A stretch of 64,000 nucleotides of DNA from Iris pallida (lineage: Eukaryota; Streptophyta; Magnoliopsida; Asparagales; Iridaceae), in the NCBI GenBank assembly GCA_029216955.1, contig JANAVB010015600.1:30042874-30106873 (forward strand). Reading direction: 5' to 3'. The translations under genes were made by a program, and so were the position numbers. Shown here piece by piece: positions 1 through 10,318 of the stretch. The number at the start of each line of letters is the position of its first letter. The stretch's first letter is position 1. The notes under the pieces were generated by a model that did no database searches, was not told the origin of the DNA, and worked only from the letters and a program-made list of their open reading frames with translations.

Positions 1-980
1 CTAGTGTAACACTAGAGATAGCTTGACCTAGAGCCTAGCCATGTGATTAGGATGTTTCATTTATCATTTCTAGTTTGAGAGTATTTTTGTCATTTTGAAT
101 TTAATTGAATTTAATATATATTATTTGGAATTTAATATGATTATTTGAATGGTGTGATTTAAATATAATTTAATTTATTGCCTTGTAGTGTGTTTAGCCC
201 TAGACTAGATTTGACCTAACCTAGATTAGTCATAGCTAGTCTTAGATAACCATGGTTAGTGTTAGTTAGAATTTTTTAGCCTTGGTTAAGTCATGACTAG
301 ATGGAACAACTAGGTCACAACTTGACTAGTGTGAAACCTAGGCTTGCGAACCATTGAATTAGTTAGATTGATTTATAGCCATTGATTTATTCTCCAAAAC
401 CCTAACCCTAGCATTTATGGCCAGCCACCTAGGGTTCCACACCCCTATTTAATGTCTCTACCACTTAGGGCTAGCCTCCTTTAGGAATTATCAAGTTGGA
501 GAAATAGAGGTAAACCCCATTATTCTCCAATCCCTGTCTTCTTCATTTCAACTCCTTTTTCCTTAAAATTTCTTGCAATAGGTTCTAATCTCTGTGTATT
601 TCCTGACTATGGTGAGAATTTTCAATGGAGGAGCAATTTGGAGGAGTTTGGGTAGCAAGAGGAACACCCCTCTTTGAAGCTTTTTGGGCTTTTTCACACA
701 CCTAGGTAATTCCTAATCCTCTCCATAAAATAGTGATTTCAATGCATGAATAGGAAGCCCTAGGACTACCCTAACTGTTGGTATAGGTATTGCTAGGTTT
801 TGTGTCCAATACGTATCCGTATCGGACACGTATCAGTGGGCATACGTAAGTGTTTGATGAAATGCCACAGTGGGCATTTCTTTCTTGTTTTCTGATTTTG
901 TTTGAATAGGAAATTAGGGTTTGGCTTTGTTTAATGATTTTTGGTTGTCTAAGGTGGTTGTGGTGTCGTGTCGTATTGGA

Positions 981-1350
981 CACGTGAACATGCGGGTTCA
1001 GCACACACGCACGTGCGTAGCAGTCCTCTGCTACTCGTGGGCCACAGCACACTGGACACACCACGTGGACACGAGAAACTTGACACGCGGGTCGGGGAGA
1101 CACTGACACGAGGCTCCCCAAGTTTCGTGAGTCCTCGTGTCGTGTCGGACACGCATTCGTGTGTGCATTGGTCACATGCTGGAATCGGGTTCAGCCGATT
1201 GGCGACTGATACGTGTGTCGTGTCATTGACACACGTGTCGTGGACCCAAATCAGGGTGTCAGGACCCTAGACCTAGACACACTCGACATTGGACACGAGC
1301 ACAGGGTCTGTGTCGTGTCGTGTCACGTGCACGAGGCCAGTGAACACGTG
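981..1350. promoter_or_regulatory. Cluster of six CACGTG (G-box) palindromes inside the LTR
   Basis: CACGTG occurs at 981, 1010, 1062, 1232, 1324 and 1345 within 370 bp that is also rich in GTGTCGTGTC and GGACACG words. CACGTG is the core site of plant bZIP and bHLH factors. The block differs in composition from the AT-rich LTR around it and may be an expanded internal repeat. A regulatory role is inferred only. Confidence 0.45.
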
Positions 1351-2416
1351 CACGAGGCTGTTATTGCACTGTGTTCAGTTTATATTTATCCAGTATTTTA
1401 TTCCATTTTTATTTGTTTAAATTATGGTTAAATTGCCAATTAGTTTCCTGAACATGTGTATTAGTTCATAGTAGATTAGTTTTACTTATTAGAATAGGTT
1501 GTTTGATGAGAAATAGAATATTTGATGTTGAGTTGGGTTTCGAATGTATATGATTGATACCACATTATATTTCAGTTTTTCCTAAACTTAATCCCTATTT
1601 AATCTGATTGTAAATTGATGATTTAAGTACCATTATTATTCCTACATGTGTATTAGCTCATGGTAGTTTGATTTTACATTTTAGAATAGGTTTTGGATTC
1701 ACGAATGAGAATTTGACATGTGGTTGTGCTGTCATTAATAGTTGAGAATAGATTTCTTTCTTATAAACTGTCATTTGATCCACTGTTGTTTGGGCATTTA
1801 AATCCTAGTTTCAAACTGATTTTGAATGATCAATTGAATGCTAATAACCATGTTGGTTCATTGTTAAATCGATTTCCATTTCCTTTCCTTAAACTAATTT
1901 AAATGCTTATTAGCCTGTTGATTCAATGTAGTTAGTTTGTTCACTGATTGGTGTGGAATTAAATTGGTGATTGAAATTCGAGATTGGTATATTAAAATTG
2001 TCACAGGAATTCCTTAAAACTGAGAATTGATTTCCCTTCTTTAAAACTGAATTCTCATGTATTAGTTCACTGTAAAATTAATTCATGGGTTGGATAGTGA
2101 ACTGTCAATATGATTTTCACATATGGCACTTGGTTAATTTCATACATGCCACATGCTAACTCATATACACACACATGTATCCTCACTGCTCACTGTTCCA
2201 GGTTTATACACCTTGCCACACTGTTTTCCTATCACTCTCTACACACTCTCATGTTATATCACTCCCTGTTTTCAGGCTCTACACACAAATGCCTAACAAT
2301 ACACCATGTATACACTCACACCCTCTTGACACTCTCACACACACACACACACATGCTCACATGTACACACACATGAACACAAATGCATGTTTCCCTTTTT
2401 CCTACCACTCTAGATA

Positions 2417-2421
<5 letters not shown>

Positions 2422-2485
<64 letters not shown>
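2422..2485. repeat. (TA)n microsatellite
   Basis: About 64 bp of uninterrupted TA dinucleotides inside the LTR, preceded by a CA/CT-rich stretch. Confidence 0.97.
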
Positions 2486-2490
<5 letters not shown>

Positions 2491-2694
2491 GCATATGTTA
2501 TTACATATAGCCTATATGTTATAATGTGTGTATTATATTATTTTAGATATATATGTTAATATGTGAATATGTGGTTTGGTATAGGCATGACATAGCCTAT
2601 GGGTGTATACCTAAGGCTCATAGCCTAGGTATGTGGTTTGAATGCCAGTATAGGGTGTAGTTGGCTTGTATAGTCTAGATGTGGTGTGTGCTTG

Positions 2695-2800
2695 CTAGAA
2701 TAGACTAGTTGAGCCTAGTAAGACTTGTTTGACTTAGGTTTGACTTAGTTGACCTTGTTTGACTTGTCTAATTGACTGGAGTTGACTTTGGTTTAGATTG
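2695..2800 (+). promoter_or_regulatory. TTGAC (W-box core) cluster in the LTR
   Basis: Many TTGAC words, mostly TTGACT or TTGACC, occur in about 100 bp and read in the sense of this LTR, roughly 1.2 kb before its 3' end. Similar clusters sit at comparable places in the LTRs of A (35195-35285) and D (54400-54680). TTGAC(C/T) is the WRKY recognition core. Function is inferred. Confidence 0.45.
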
Positions 2801-3995
2801 ACCTAGATTTATGTAGAATGCATTGTAATGCATCTTATTATCATTTTAGACTTATAGTGACTTGTACTGTTCTATAGGAGACAGACACTACTCCTCGGGC
2901 AGTAGATACTCTTCAGACACTCAGGATACATGCGAGTACATTCTCTGATCATTTTATATCTTGTTTAGGATTATATTTCCTGCTTTAGATTACTTTACAT
3001 GATGCTGACACGTTGGAAACACGGATTATTACTATATGGATCTTGTCGTGCGATGTTATTCCCCTAACGGATACATCGAGTATTTCGTGTTCGTGTACTT
3101 TATCGTGAGCATCGTGTACTCCTTGTATTCGTGACATTCGTGTAAAAATTGTGTGAAATTGTGTATATTCATGTGTTCACATGATCTTCGTGTACGACTA
3201 TATTTCGTGTACGATAACATAACTTGGCTAGATCCTTGTGTATTGATTGGGGCGGGAGAGTAGAAGTGGTTATGTAATCAATCTAGTAGATTACTCGTGT
3301 ACGACCTCTTTAGATTACTCGTGTACAATATCGTGCCGTTTACATAACCATCTTGTGCTCTGAATCACTAGCCACTGGTAGTTCTCTATATATTGTAGCT
3401 ATTTACTTACAGTCTCTCTCTTTTTACATCATGTTGTTCTTCAGTTTCCTGTACCTTACTCTCTAGCATGTTTATATTTCCTAACCTGTTATGATTTGTT
3501 GAGATATACTGTACTCGCTCCTGTCCTGACTGGACCTGTTGAAAATTTTACAGTGAAGGATGAGGCTCTGGTGTCTACCCATTATGGTGCAGCTTTAGAC
3601 ATCACTTGTGACTTGGACCCACTTGCAGTAGAAGATCTACCACCAGTAGTTTAGATTACTAGCTTAGACTCTTACTTTGTCTTCTCATTGATACATTATT
3701 GTATATATATACTGGGAGTTTGTTTTATCTGATTTTATGGAGATGTTATCTTAGACTTTATCTGGATTGTATTCTCTGTGATTTTCATTCTATTCTATCT
3801 ATCTTTTATCATGCTCTACCTTAGATGTGATTGAGACTGTATTGTTATGTCACCTCCATTCGGAGTATATATACTGTACAGGTACCTTTATATTGTTAGA
3901 TGTTTGACCTAGGACAGCGTTCTACCGTCGACATTGTGGCGTAGGCTGGGCGTACCCACGTCTCGTGCCCTTACTCTAGGGTTCGGGTCGTGACA

Positions 3996-4217
3996 CGTGT
4001 ATAAAATATAATCCATAGTCTTCTAAAGTTTGCTTCATCCACAAAATTTGTGCACAACAACGTCCTGCGACGATATACTCAGCCTCGATTGTTGATAATG
4101 CAACAGAATTTTACTTCTTACTAAACTAAGAGACTAGAGCTTTTCCTAGAAAATGACATGTGCCGCTAGTGCTTTTTCTATCTACTTTGCATCCGGCAAA
4201 ATCAGCATCAGAATAAC
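3996..4217 (-). pseudogene. Copia RNase H, distal part
   Basis: The minus strand reads YSDADFAGCKVDRKSTSG, then LSTIEAEYI and CCAQILWMKQ, the canonical copia RNase H with its acidic residues. Two in-frame stops fall where family members carry Trp (TGG to TAG) and Gln (CAA to TAA). It continues the protein interrupted at 5683: with the insertion and one ATAAC copy removed, the frame runs DLTSY-SDADF without a break. The C-terminus is lost at the LTR boundary. Confidence 0.9.
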
Positions 4218-4651
4218 TGTCACGACCCGCACCCGTTTTTCGGATGCAAGCACGTGAGCAAGCCAGCTACGCATCAAACGGACTCCAGCCCGACTCGAAT
4301 ACGTAAACGCTGTCAAGGCTGTGGTATAACTGGTTTCTGCAAAGTCAATAAATCTAATAATAATTAATTAAACTATTTCTAATGGTCATGCTATAACTTG
4401 GCCTGATTTTCCTAGTTAGGACACACCAATGGCTTGGCACTCCTCTACCATGGCTAAACACTAGTTAAAATATGCTACTGCACTACCCGTGCTATGATTC
4501 CTAGTTGTCTTGTATTTCAAAACTCAACTATGATTAAAATCATCTACCGTAATAATTTACTTAAATAATTATTTATAAAAATTTAAAATCACCATTTAAA
4601 TCAAATAAATAAAAAAAATATTACAAAAATTTTTTGGGAAGGGAGGCTACA
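4218..4651 (-). repeat. 3' LTR of miniature element
   Basis: TG..CA-bounded direct repeat, nearly identical to 5247-5678. Its sense start is the TGTAGCCTCCC end at 4651, immediately after the conserved purine-rich block. Confidence 0.9.
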
Positions 4652-5176
4652 AATCTGCCCACCTAAAAAATAATTTCGTCCTCGAAATTCTAATTCATAA
4701 CTATTCCCTAAAAATCAAAGTCTACTATTACCTCAATCTCCTCAAATTTAATTTCTTAAAAATATTTATGGCCTTCTCTAGTCATTTTATAACTCCGAAT
4801 AATTGAGGACTTCTACCCACCTTTGGTCATACTACTCCTCAAAGTACGGTCACTAAAGTCTTATAATCTTCTAACTAGTTGCTAACAATCCTTCCAATAG
4901 ATACCTAGGGCATATGGCATATATAATCCCTCATATCTATAAACAACTAAATATTCAATAGTCAAACAATATTATACTATAATTTAAGAATTTTTGATGA
5001 ATTCTCGACAGCACGATCATTCGTTACCCCGGAATAGGAAGGGACGAGAATCAATGGTACGGAAAGCAAGAAAGTATAATCGAGAGTAATTATGGAGTTT
5101 TCAAGGACGTATAGAATTTTTAGGAGAATTTTCAAGGCAGTGTGGATTGAGATTTCTAAGGGTTTAGTCAGTTGCA

Positions 5177-5226
5177 CAGGCTCGTACCAGTACAGTTACG
5201 TAACCGGTACGATATGCTCTGACCTG
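5177..5226 (-). other. Predicted leader stem-loop of the miniature element
   Basis: Outer arms CAGG (5177-5180) and CCTG (5223-5226) enclose a perfect 7-bp stem TCGTACC (5182-5188) / GGTACGA (5206-5212). The loop contains the self-complementary decamer GTTACGTAAC (5195-5204). It lies about 20 bases inside the 5' LTR, where retroelement dimerisation or packaging signals usually sit. Equivalent structures with different stem sequences occur at 47259-47328 and 52042-52095. Confidence 0.6.
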
Positions 5227-5246
5227 CATGGGCTACCAAAAAAACT

Positions 5247-5678
5247 TATCACGACCTGCACCCGCTTTCGGATGCAAGCACGTGAGCAAGCCAGCTACGC
5301 ATCAAGCGGACTCCAGCCCGACTCGAATACGTAAACGCTGTCAAGGCTATGGTATAACTGGTTTATGCAAAGTCAATAAATCTAATAATAATTAATTAAA
5401 CTATTTATAATGGTCATGCTATAACTTGGCCTGGTTTTTCTAGTTAGGACACACCGATGGCTTGGCACTCCTCTACCATGGCTAAACACTAGTCAAAACA
5501 TGCTACTGCACTACCCGTGCTATGATTCCTAGTTGTTTTGTATTTCAAAACTCAACTATGATTAAAATCATCTATCGTAATAATTTACTTAAATAATTAT
5601 TTATAAAAATTTAAAATCACCATTTAAATCAAATAAATAAAAAAATATTACAAAAGTTTTTCGGGAAGGGAGGCTACA
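5247..5678 (-). repeat. 5' LTR of miniature element
   Basis: Second copy of the 4218-4651 repeat. The terminal TG has become TA at 5247-5248, which is CA to TA in the sense orientation at the junction with the leader. Confidence 0.9.
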
Positions 5679-5683
5679 ATAAC

Positions 5684-7394
5684 TCGTCAGGTCAAACGAC
5701 GTGGTTTTGGGATACCATAAGCCGACAGAAGAAGTGCCTTTAAGGTATCGAAAGATACGCTTAACTGCACACAGATGTGATTCCTTAGGACTAGCTTGAA
5801 AGCGTGCACATAAGCAAACACTAAACATAATGTCTGGTCGACTAGCAGTTAAATATAGCAAGCTACCGATCATACCTCGATACTTACGTATGTCGACGAG
5901 TTTGCCTTGTTCATCAATATCAAGCTTGGTTGAGGTCGCCATTGGAGTGCTAAGTGGCTTTGCTGCTTCCATGTCGAACTTCTTTAACAGATCCTTTGTG
6001 TACTTTGCTTGATTTATGAACGTCCCATTGTTGGTTTGTTTGATTTGCAGTCCGAGAAAGAATTTCAGCTCTCCCATCATGCTCATCACAAACTCATTCT
6101 GTATACACTTTGAAAATTCTTGACAAAGAGATTCATCAGTAGATCCAAAAATAATATCATCTACATAGACTTGAATCAAAAGAATATTATTATTCAAAGA
6201 TTTTATAAATAATGTAGTGTTAACCTTTCCCTTTGAAAAACCGTTATCAAGTAGAAAAGAGCTTAGACGATCGTACCAAGCACGAGGGGCTTGTTTCAAA
6301 CCGTATAAGGCTTTCTTTAACTTGAAAACATATTCAGGAAATTTGAAATCAGTAAAACCGGGAGGTTGAGCTACATAAACTTTTTCTTTTATAAAACCAT
6401 TTAAAAATGCGCTTTTGACATCCATTTGAAATAACTTAAAATTATGCAAACATACAAATGCACATAACATGTGAATGGATTCTAATCTCGCAACTGGGGC
6501 ATAAGTCTCATCGTAGTCGATACCTTCTTCTTGATTGTATCCTTGAGCTACGAGTCGAGCCTTATAACGAGTCACTAAACCATTCTCGTTCAGTTTATTT
6601 CGGAATACCCATCGGGTGCCAATGACCGGATGATTAATGGGCTTGGGAACAAGTTCCCAAACTTGATTCCGTTCGAATTGGTTTAATTCCTTTTGCATAG
6701 CATCTAACAAAAAATTATCACTACATGCTTTATCAGTATTTTTGGGTTCAAACTGCGAAACAAAAGCAACACAAGAAGCTATATCTTTATTCGAGGAACG
6801 GGTACTTACACCCTTAGTAATCTCACCAATTACCAAGTCCTTTGGATGATTAGCCAAGAATCTCATCTCTTTTGGTATAGTCTCAAGATTGCTAGTTCCG
6901 ACTTCTTTGCTTGGAGGTTCATCTGATGCCTGATGTGATGGTTCTGCATCTTTGTGTGAAGGTTTTGCAGTAGCTGTACTTGGTGTGATTATGTCTTCAT
7001 TGTCATCATCATCTAAGTGTTGATTTAGCTCATCAAACTTGACATTGATAGATTCTTCGATGATTATGGTTCTTTTGTTGAAGACTCTGTATCCTTTGCT
7101 CTTTGCTGCATAACCTAAAAATATACCTTCATCGGCCTTTTCATCAAATTTACTCAAATTATCTTTAGTATTAAGAATAAAACATTTACAACCAAAGATC
7201 TTGAAATATGAAATATTTGGTGTTCTATCAAACCATAGTTCATAGGGAGTCTTCTTCGATATAGGTCGAATTAGAACCCTATTGAGAATATAGCATGCTG
7301 TATTTACAGCTTCAGCCCATAAGTATCTAGGTAGACTAAACTGGTTTAACATTACTCTAGCCATTTCAGATAGAGTTCTGTTCTTACGTTCCAC
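5684..7394 (-). pseudogene. Copia reverse transcriptase with integrase C-terminal end
   Basis: A long open minus-strand frame begins MERKNRTLSEMARVMLNQ (the end of the integrase core and its C-terminal region). It passes through a divergent acidic linker and then a full copia RT (RVT_2 type): NQVWELVPKP, GTRWVFRNKLNENG, YKARLVAQG, QMDVKSAFLNG, LKKALYGLKQAPRAWY and the catalytic motif YVDDIIFGS. It ends in YLKGTSSVGLWYP at the start of RNase H, then runs into the inserted LTR, so the last 20 or so codons of the open frame are not copia. The RT itself shows no stop. It is frame-disconnected from the integrase by the 47-bp duplication at 7384. Confidence 0.92.
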
Positions 7395-7477
7395 AACTCT
7401 ATTTTGTTGTGGAGTCCTAGGACAAGAGAGTTACGTTCCACAACTCTATTTTGTTGTGGAGTCCTAGGGCAAGAGAA
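7384..7477. repeat. 47-bp tandem duplication inside integrase
   Basis: Two near-identical 47-bp units, 7384-7430 and 7431-7477, each containing ACTCTATTTTGTTGTGGAGT. They encode the integrase segment CPRTPQQNRVVER. Because 47 is not a multiple of three, the duplication shifts the frame and separates integrase from RT. Confidence 0.93.
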
Positions 7478-8330
7478 TTCATGCAGATAATCGTGTGTGT
7501 CACAATGTTGCTTGAATTCTGCATTCTCAAATTTCTCGCCATGATCACTACAAATACGAGTAATCATGAACCCTTTTTCATTCTGTACTTTCTTGCAAAA
7601 GGTGACGAATTCTGATAATGCATCGGTCTTGCGTGCAAGAAAATAAACCCATGTATATCTAGAAAAATCATCTACAATCACAAATGCATATAACTTACCA
7701 CCTAGACTAGCAATTCTACTTGGTCCAAGTAAGTCCATATGCAACAATTGTAAAGGTCTAGTGGTACTTACAGCGTTCTTGGATTTGAATCCAGATTTGG
7801 TAGCTTTGTTCTTTTCACATTCACTACATACCGTATCCTTTTTGAAAAAATGTCCGGTAAGCCGCGTACCAACTTCTTTGTAGATAGTCTTAAAATTGTA
7901 TCTATGTTTGCATGACCGAGTCTCATATGCCATAGTTGACACTCAACGTATTTAGCCATCAAACATCTATCTGCTTTGTTACCATCTTCCAACAAGTAGA
8001 AAACATATATGTTGTCTTCCCTAATACCTTCAAATATAGTACTACCAGTTAAACTATCAACTATAGTACATTTATCTTTTACGAAGTTAATACCATAACC
8101 GTGATCAGCTAAATGGCTTATGCTGAGCAGATTATATTTTAACTCGGTAACTAGACAAATATCTTTAATCACTAGATAGGGAGCCTTACCAATGTCACCG
8201 ATACCGATTATGTACCCTCTTAAATTATTACCGAAGGAGACGTATCCTTCTTTATTCCTCTTTGACAGTGTTGCGAATAATGAAGCGTCACCGGTCATGT
8301 GCCGTGAGCAACCGCTGTCGAGGATCCATT
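7395..8330 (-). pseudogene. Copia protease end, GAG-pre-integrase and integrase core
   Basis: Minus strand. The protease motif WILDSGCSRHMTGD is readable at about 8325-8285 behind an in-frame TAA. It is followed by LSISHLADHGYGINF and the pre-integrase motif LWHMRLGHAN. A frameshift near 7850 (a run of T) precedes FFKKDTVCSECEKNKATKSG, the zinc-binding part. The integrase core follows: LLHMDLLGPSRIASLGG, VIVDDFSRYTWVYFLA, ICSDHGEKFENAEF and the PQQNRVVER glutamate. The acidic residues are present, but frame breaks stop translation as one polyprotein. Confidence 0.88.
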
Positions 8331-10195
8331 AGCATGTGAAGGGGGTCCCACCTACAAAATAATTTGCAGATGAAACTCTTGGTACCCATTTCTTGTAGGG
8401 TCCTGACTGGTTAGTTTTGGTATCCATGCATAAACATTTAAATCTACTAACTTTTTGATTCTATATGCAGAAGATATATGACCAATGAGGCCACAATAAT
8501 GACATTTAGCATGTTGAGTGTTGAAAGTAGTGTGAGGTGCATGATTGGTAGGTTCTGGTTTTCTAGTATATAAGAATGCATGCCTATTTGTCTACTTGGG
8601 CATAGTTTTAGTATGGTTTGGTCTGAAAATGTTGGGCGTGTTTCAATGATTCGGTAATTGACACGTGTTAGAATATGAAGCAGCAACTTTAGTCCATTTT
8701 CCTAAACTAATTTCCAACCTTTTGGAAGTGTCATATAATCTAGTATAGTAAGATGCGAGTGATTATAATCTGACCTGTGCACACTGGAGACTCTTTCTCT
8801 CCTTAGGTAGGTCTTCCTTTAACTGGATAATAGTTTGGTCTTTTTCTTCGGATAGCTTAACAGTCTCGTGTAACAACAGCTTAATAGATGAAAGCTCACC
8901 CGACTCATTTGAAGAGTCATTATCTCTAACATGATCTAGTAGGTCGGTAAGTCTTCCTATTTCACCTTTGTACTCTTTGAGTACCTTCTTAGAGGTTTTA
9001 TATTTACTATGCAGTTTCCTGTAATCATTTAGCAGGTCACTGAAAGCCTCTCCTAGTTACTCAAAGGTGAAATCATCATAAGGGTCAAATAGAGGATTAG
9101 TGATTACCTGATCGCAAGCCATAAAGCATACATTTGCAGCATCATCTGATTGTTCGTCTTCTGAGTCGCTGGCTTCACTTTCATGTCATATGCTTGTGTT
9201 GGCGTACTTCCTTGATGTAGATTTCTTCAGGTAGCCTTTGTCATATTTGCTGCTTTTCTTTGATGATGATGCTGTTGGACAGTCTTTCTTCATGTGTCCT
9301 TTCTTCTTGCATCCGTAGCAAATAGGATCTTCCTCGTTGTTGTTGTTGCTGTCTTTTGTTCTCCTGTTAAATCTTATGAACTTCTTGAATTTTCTTACCA
9401 AAAGAGCTTGATCTTCAGAGTCGGAGTCGCTGTCATCAGAGTCGTCTTCGACAGTTCTTCTATGTTGAGCCTTGAGAGCGATCGACTTTTTTGACTTCTC
9501 CTTTGGTGTAGCATCTTCAAAGTCTTGAAGTTCTAACTCGTGAGTGAGTAGCTTACCCATGAGTGTTTCTAGAGACATTGTTGAGAGGTCGTTCCCTTCA
9601 ATGATTGTTGTAGCCTTTGGAATCCAGTTCTTTGTAAGAGCTCGTAGAAGTTTGCGAATCTTCTCATGGTTACTGTAATCCTTGCCTAGTGAAGACAAAA
9701 GATTTACAATATCCAAGAATCTTGTAAACATCTGAGTGACTGATTCACTTGGCTTCATTTTGAATGCCTCGTACTCCTGAGTAAGTCTGCTGATCTTTGA
9801 CTCCTTGACTTGTGTTGTTCCTTTGTGGGTTACTTCGAGAAATTTTTACACTTCGTTTGATGTTGTGCAAGTAGACACCCTGTTGAATTCAGTTATGTCT
9901 AAAGCACAAAATAGAGCGTTAATAGCACGTGCGTCAAGACTAGCCTTTTTTTTCCTCCTCTGTATATTTGTCATGGGATTTTTCAACTAAAACTTCATCA
10001 ACATTAATACAAGGGGGCTTTTTATAGCCATCAATAACTATAGACCATAAGTCAAAATCAAGAGATTTCAGAAAGAAACTCATATGTGTTTTCCAATAAG
10101 TATAATTTATGCCGTCAAACAGTGGAGGTCTGTTTGTGGCTTGGCCTTCACTTGTGAATTTTACAGTTGTTATGTGTAATGCTGTGATCTATATA
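8331..10195 (-). pseudogene. Copia gag (UBN2-type) with CCHC zinc knuckle, broken
   Basis: Minus strand, read 10195 to 8331. The N-terminal part holds NRPPLFDGINYTYWKTHM and DFDLWSIV, typical of plant copia gag. Continuing in another frame are DARAINALFCALDITEFNRV and MKPSESVTQMFTRFLDIVN. A serine/aspartate-rich linker leads to the zinc knuckle CYGCKKKGHMKKDC (about 9310-9270). Next comes a coiled-coil-like stretch with heptad leucines (about 9180-8700), then CHYCGLIGH, which looks like part of a second knuckle. Stops interrupt it at several points, including a TAA where Trp is expected near 9846. Confidence 0.8.
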
Positions 10196-10242
10196 ACAAT
10201 TGAATATAACTGCAATTTTACCTTGCTTTACCTGTTTAACCC

Positions 10243-10316
10243 GCTCTGATACCAATTATAGGAACAATTGGGATCAGAATATAATACCTCTAGATAGAGA
10301 ACCTGCTCTGATACCA
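10243..10316 (-). promoter_or_regulatory. Primer-binding site of the copia element, present twice
   Basis: GCTCTGATACCA occurs at 10305-10316 and again at 10243-10254. Both read TGGTATCAGAGC on the minus strand, the complement of the initiator tRNA-Met 3' end used by most plant LTR retrotransposons. The 10305 copy sits 2 bases from the 5' LTR end and is the canonical site. The second, 62 bp further in, has the same ATT prefix and is probably a local duplication. Confidence 0.85.
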
Positions 10317-10318
10317 AT

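Larger units (their letters stand above)
1..3995 (+). mobile_element. Long LTR (family A/D type), + orientation, left edge cut by the window
   Basis: The right end (about 3810-3995, finishing in CGTGACA) is the reverse complement of the LTR starts at 34015, 47349 and 52970. The left end (about 1-60) is the reverse complement of about 43890-43950, close to the other end of the family A LTR. The block is therefore almost one complete LTR, missing perhaps 150-200 bp on the left. At 3995 it passes directly into copia RNase H sequence, so this is the 3' end of an element or a solo LTR inserted into the copia element. The partner duplication of CGTGT (3996-4000) lies outside the window. No protein-coding stretch is credible; the short ORFs are low-complexity. 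Confidence 0.85.
4218..5678 (-). mobile_element. Miniature non-autonomous LTR element (TRIM-like), family B
   Basis: Two direct repeats, 4218-4651 (434 bp) and 5247-5678 (432 bp), start TGTCACGACC or TATCACGACC and end GGGAGGCTACA. They enclose 595 bp with no coding potential and are flanked by the 5-bp duplication ATAAC (4213-4217, 5679-5683) within copia RNase H. The internal part keeps a block beside the 3' LTR like that of gypsy element C (4652-4690) and a structured leader beside the 5' LTR (5177-5226). LTR starts and ends match the outer parts of the 3.9-kb solo LTR B, so it looks like a shortened relative needing proteins in trans. Confidence 0.9.

Noticed and set aside
398..416. CCCTAACCCTAG resembling plant telomere repeat
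   Set aside because: Only about two units, within an LTR; not a telomeric tract.
771..1431. Overlapping His/Thr/Cys-rich ORFs
   Set aside because: Caused by repeated GTGTCGTGTC words that contain no stop in several frames.
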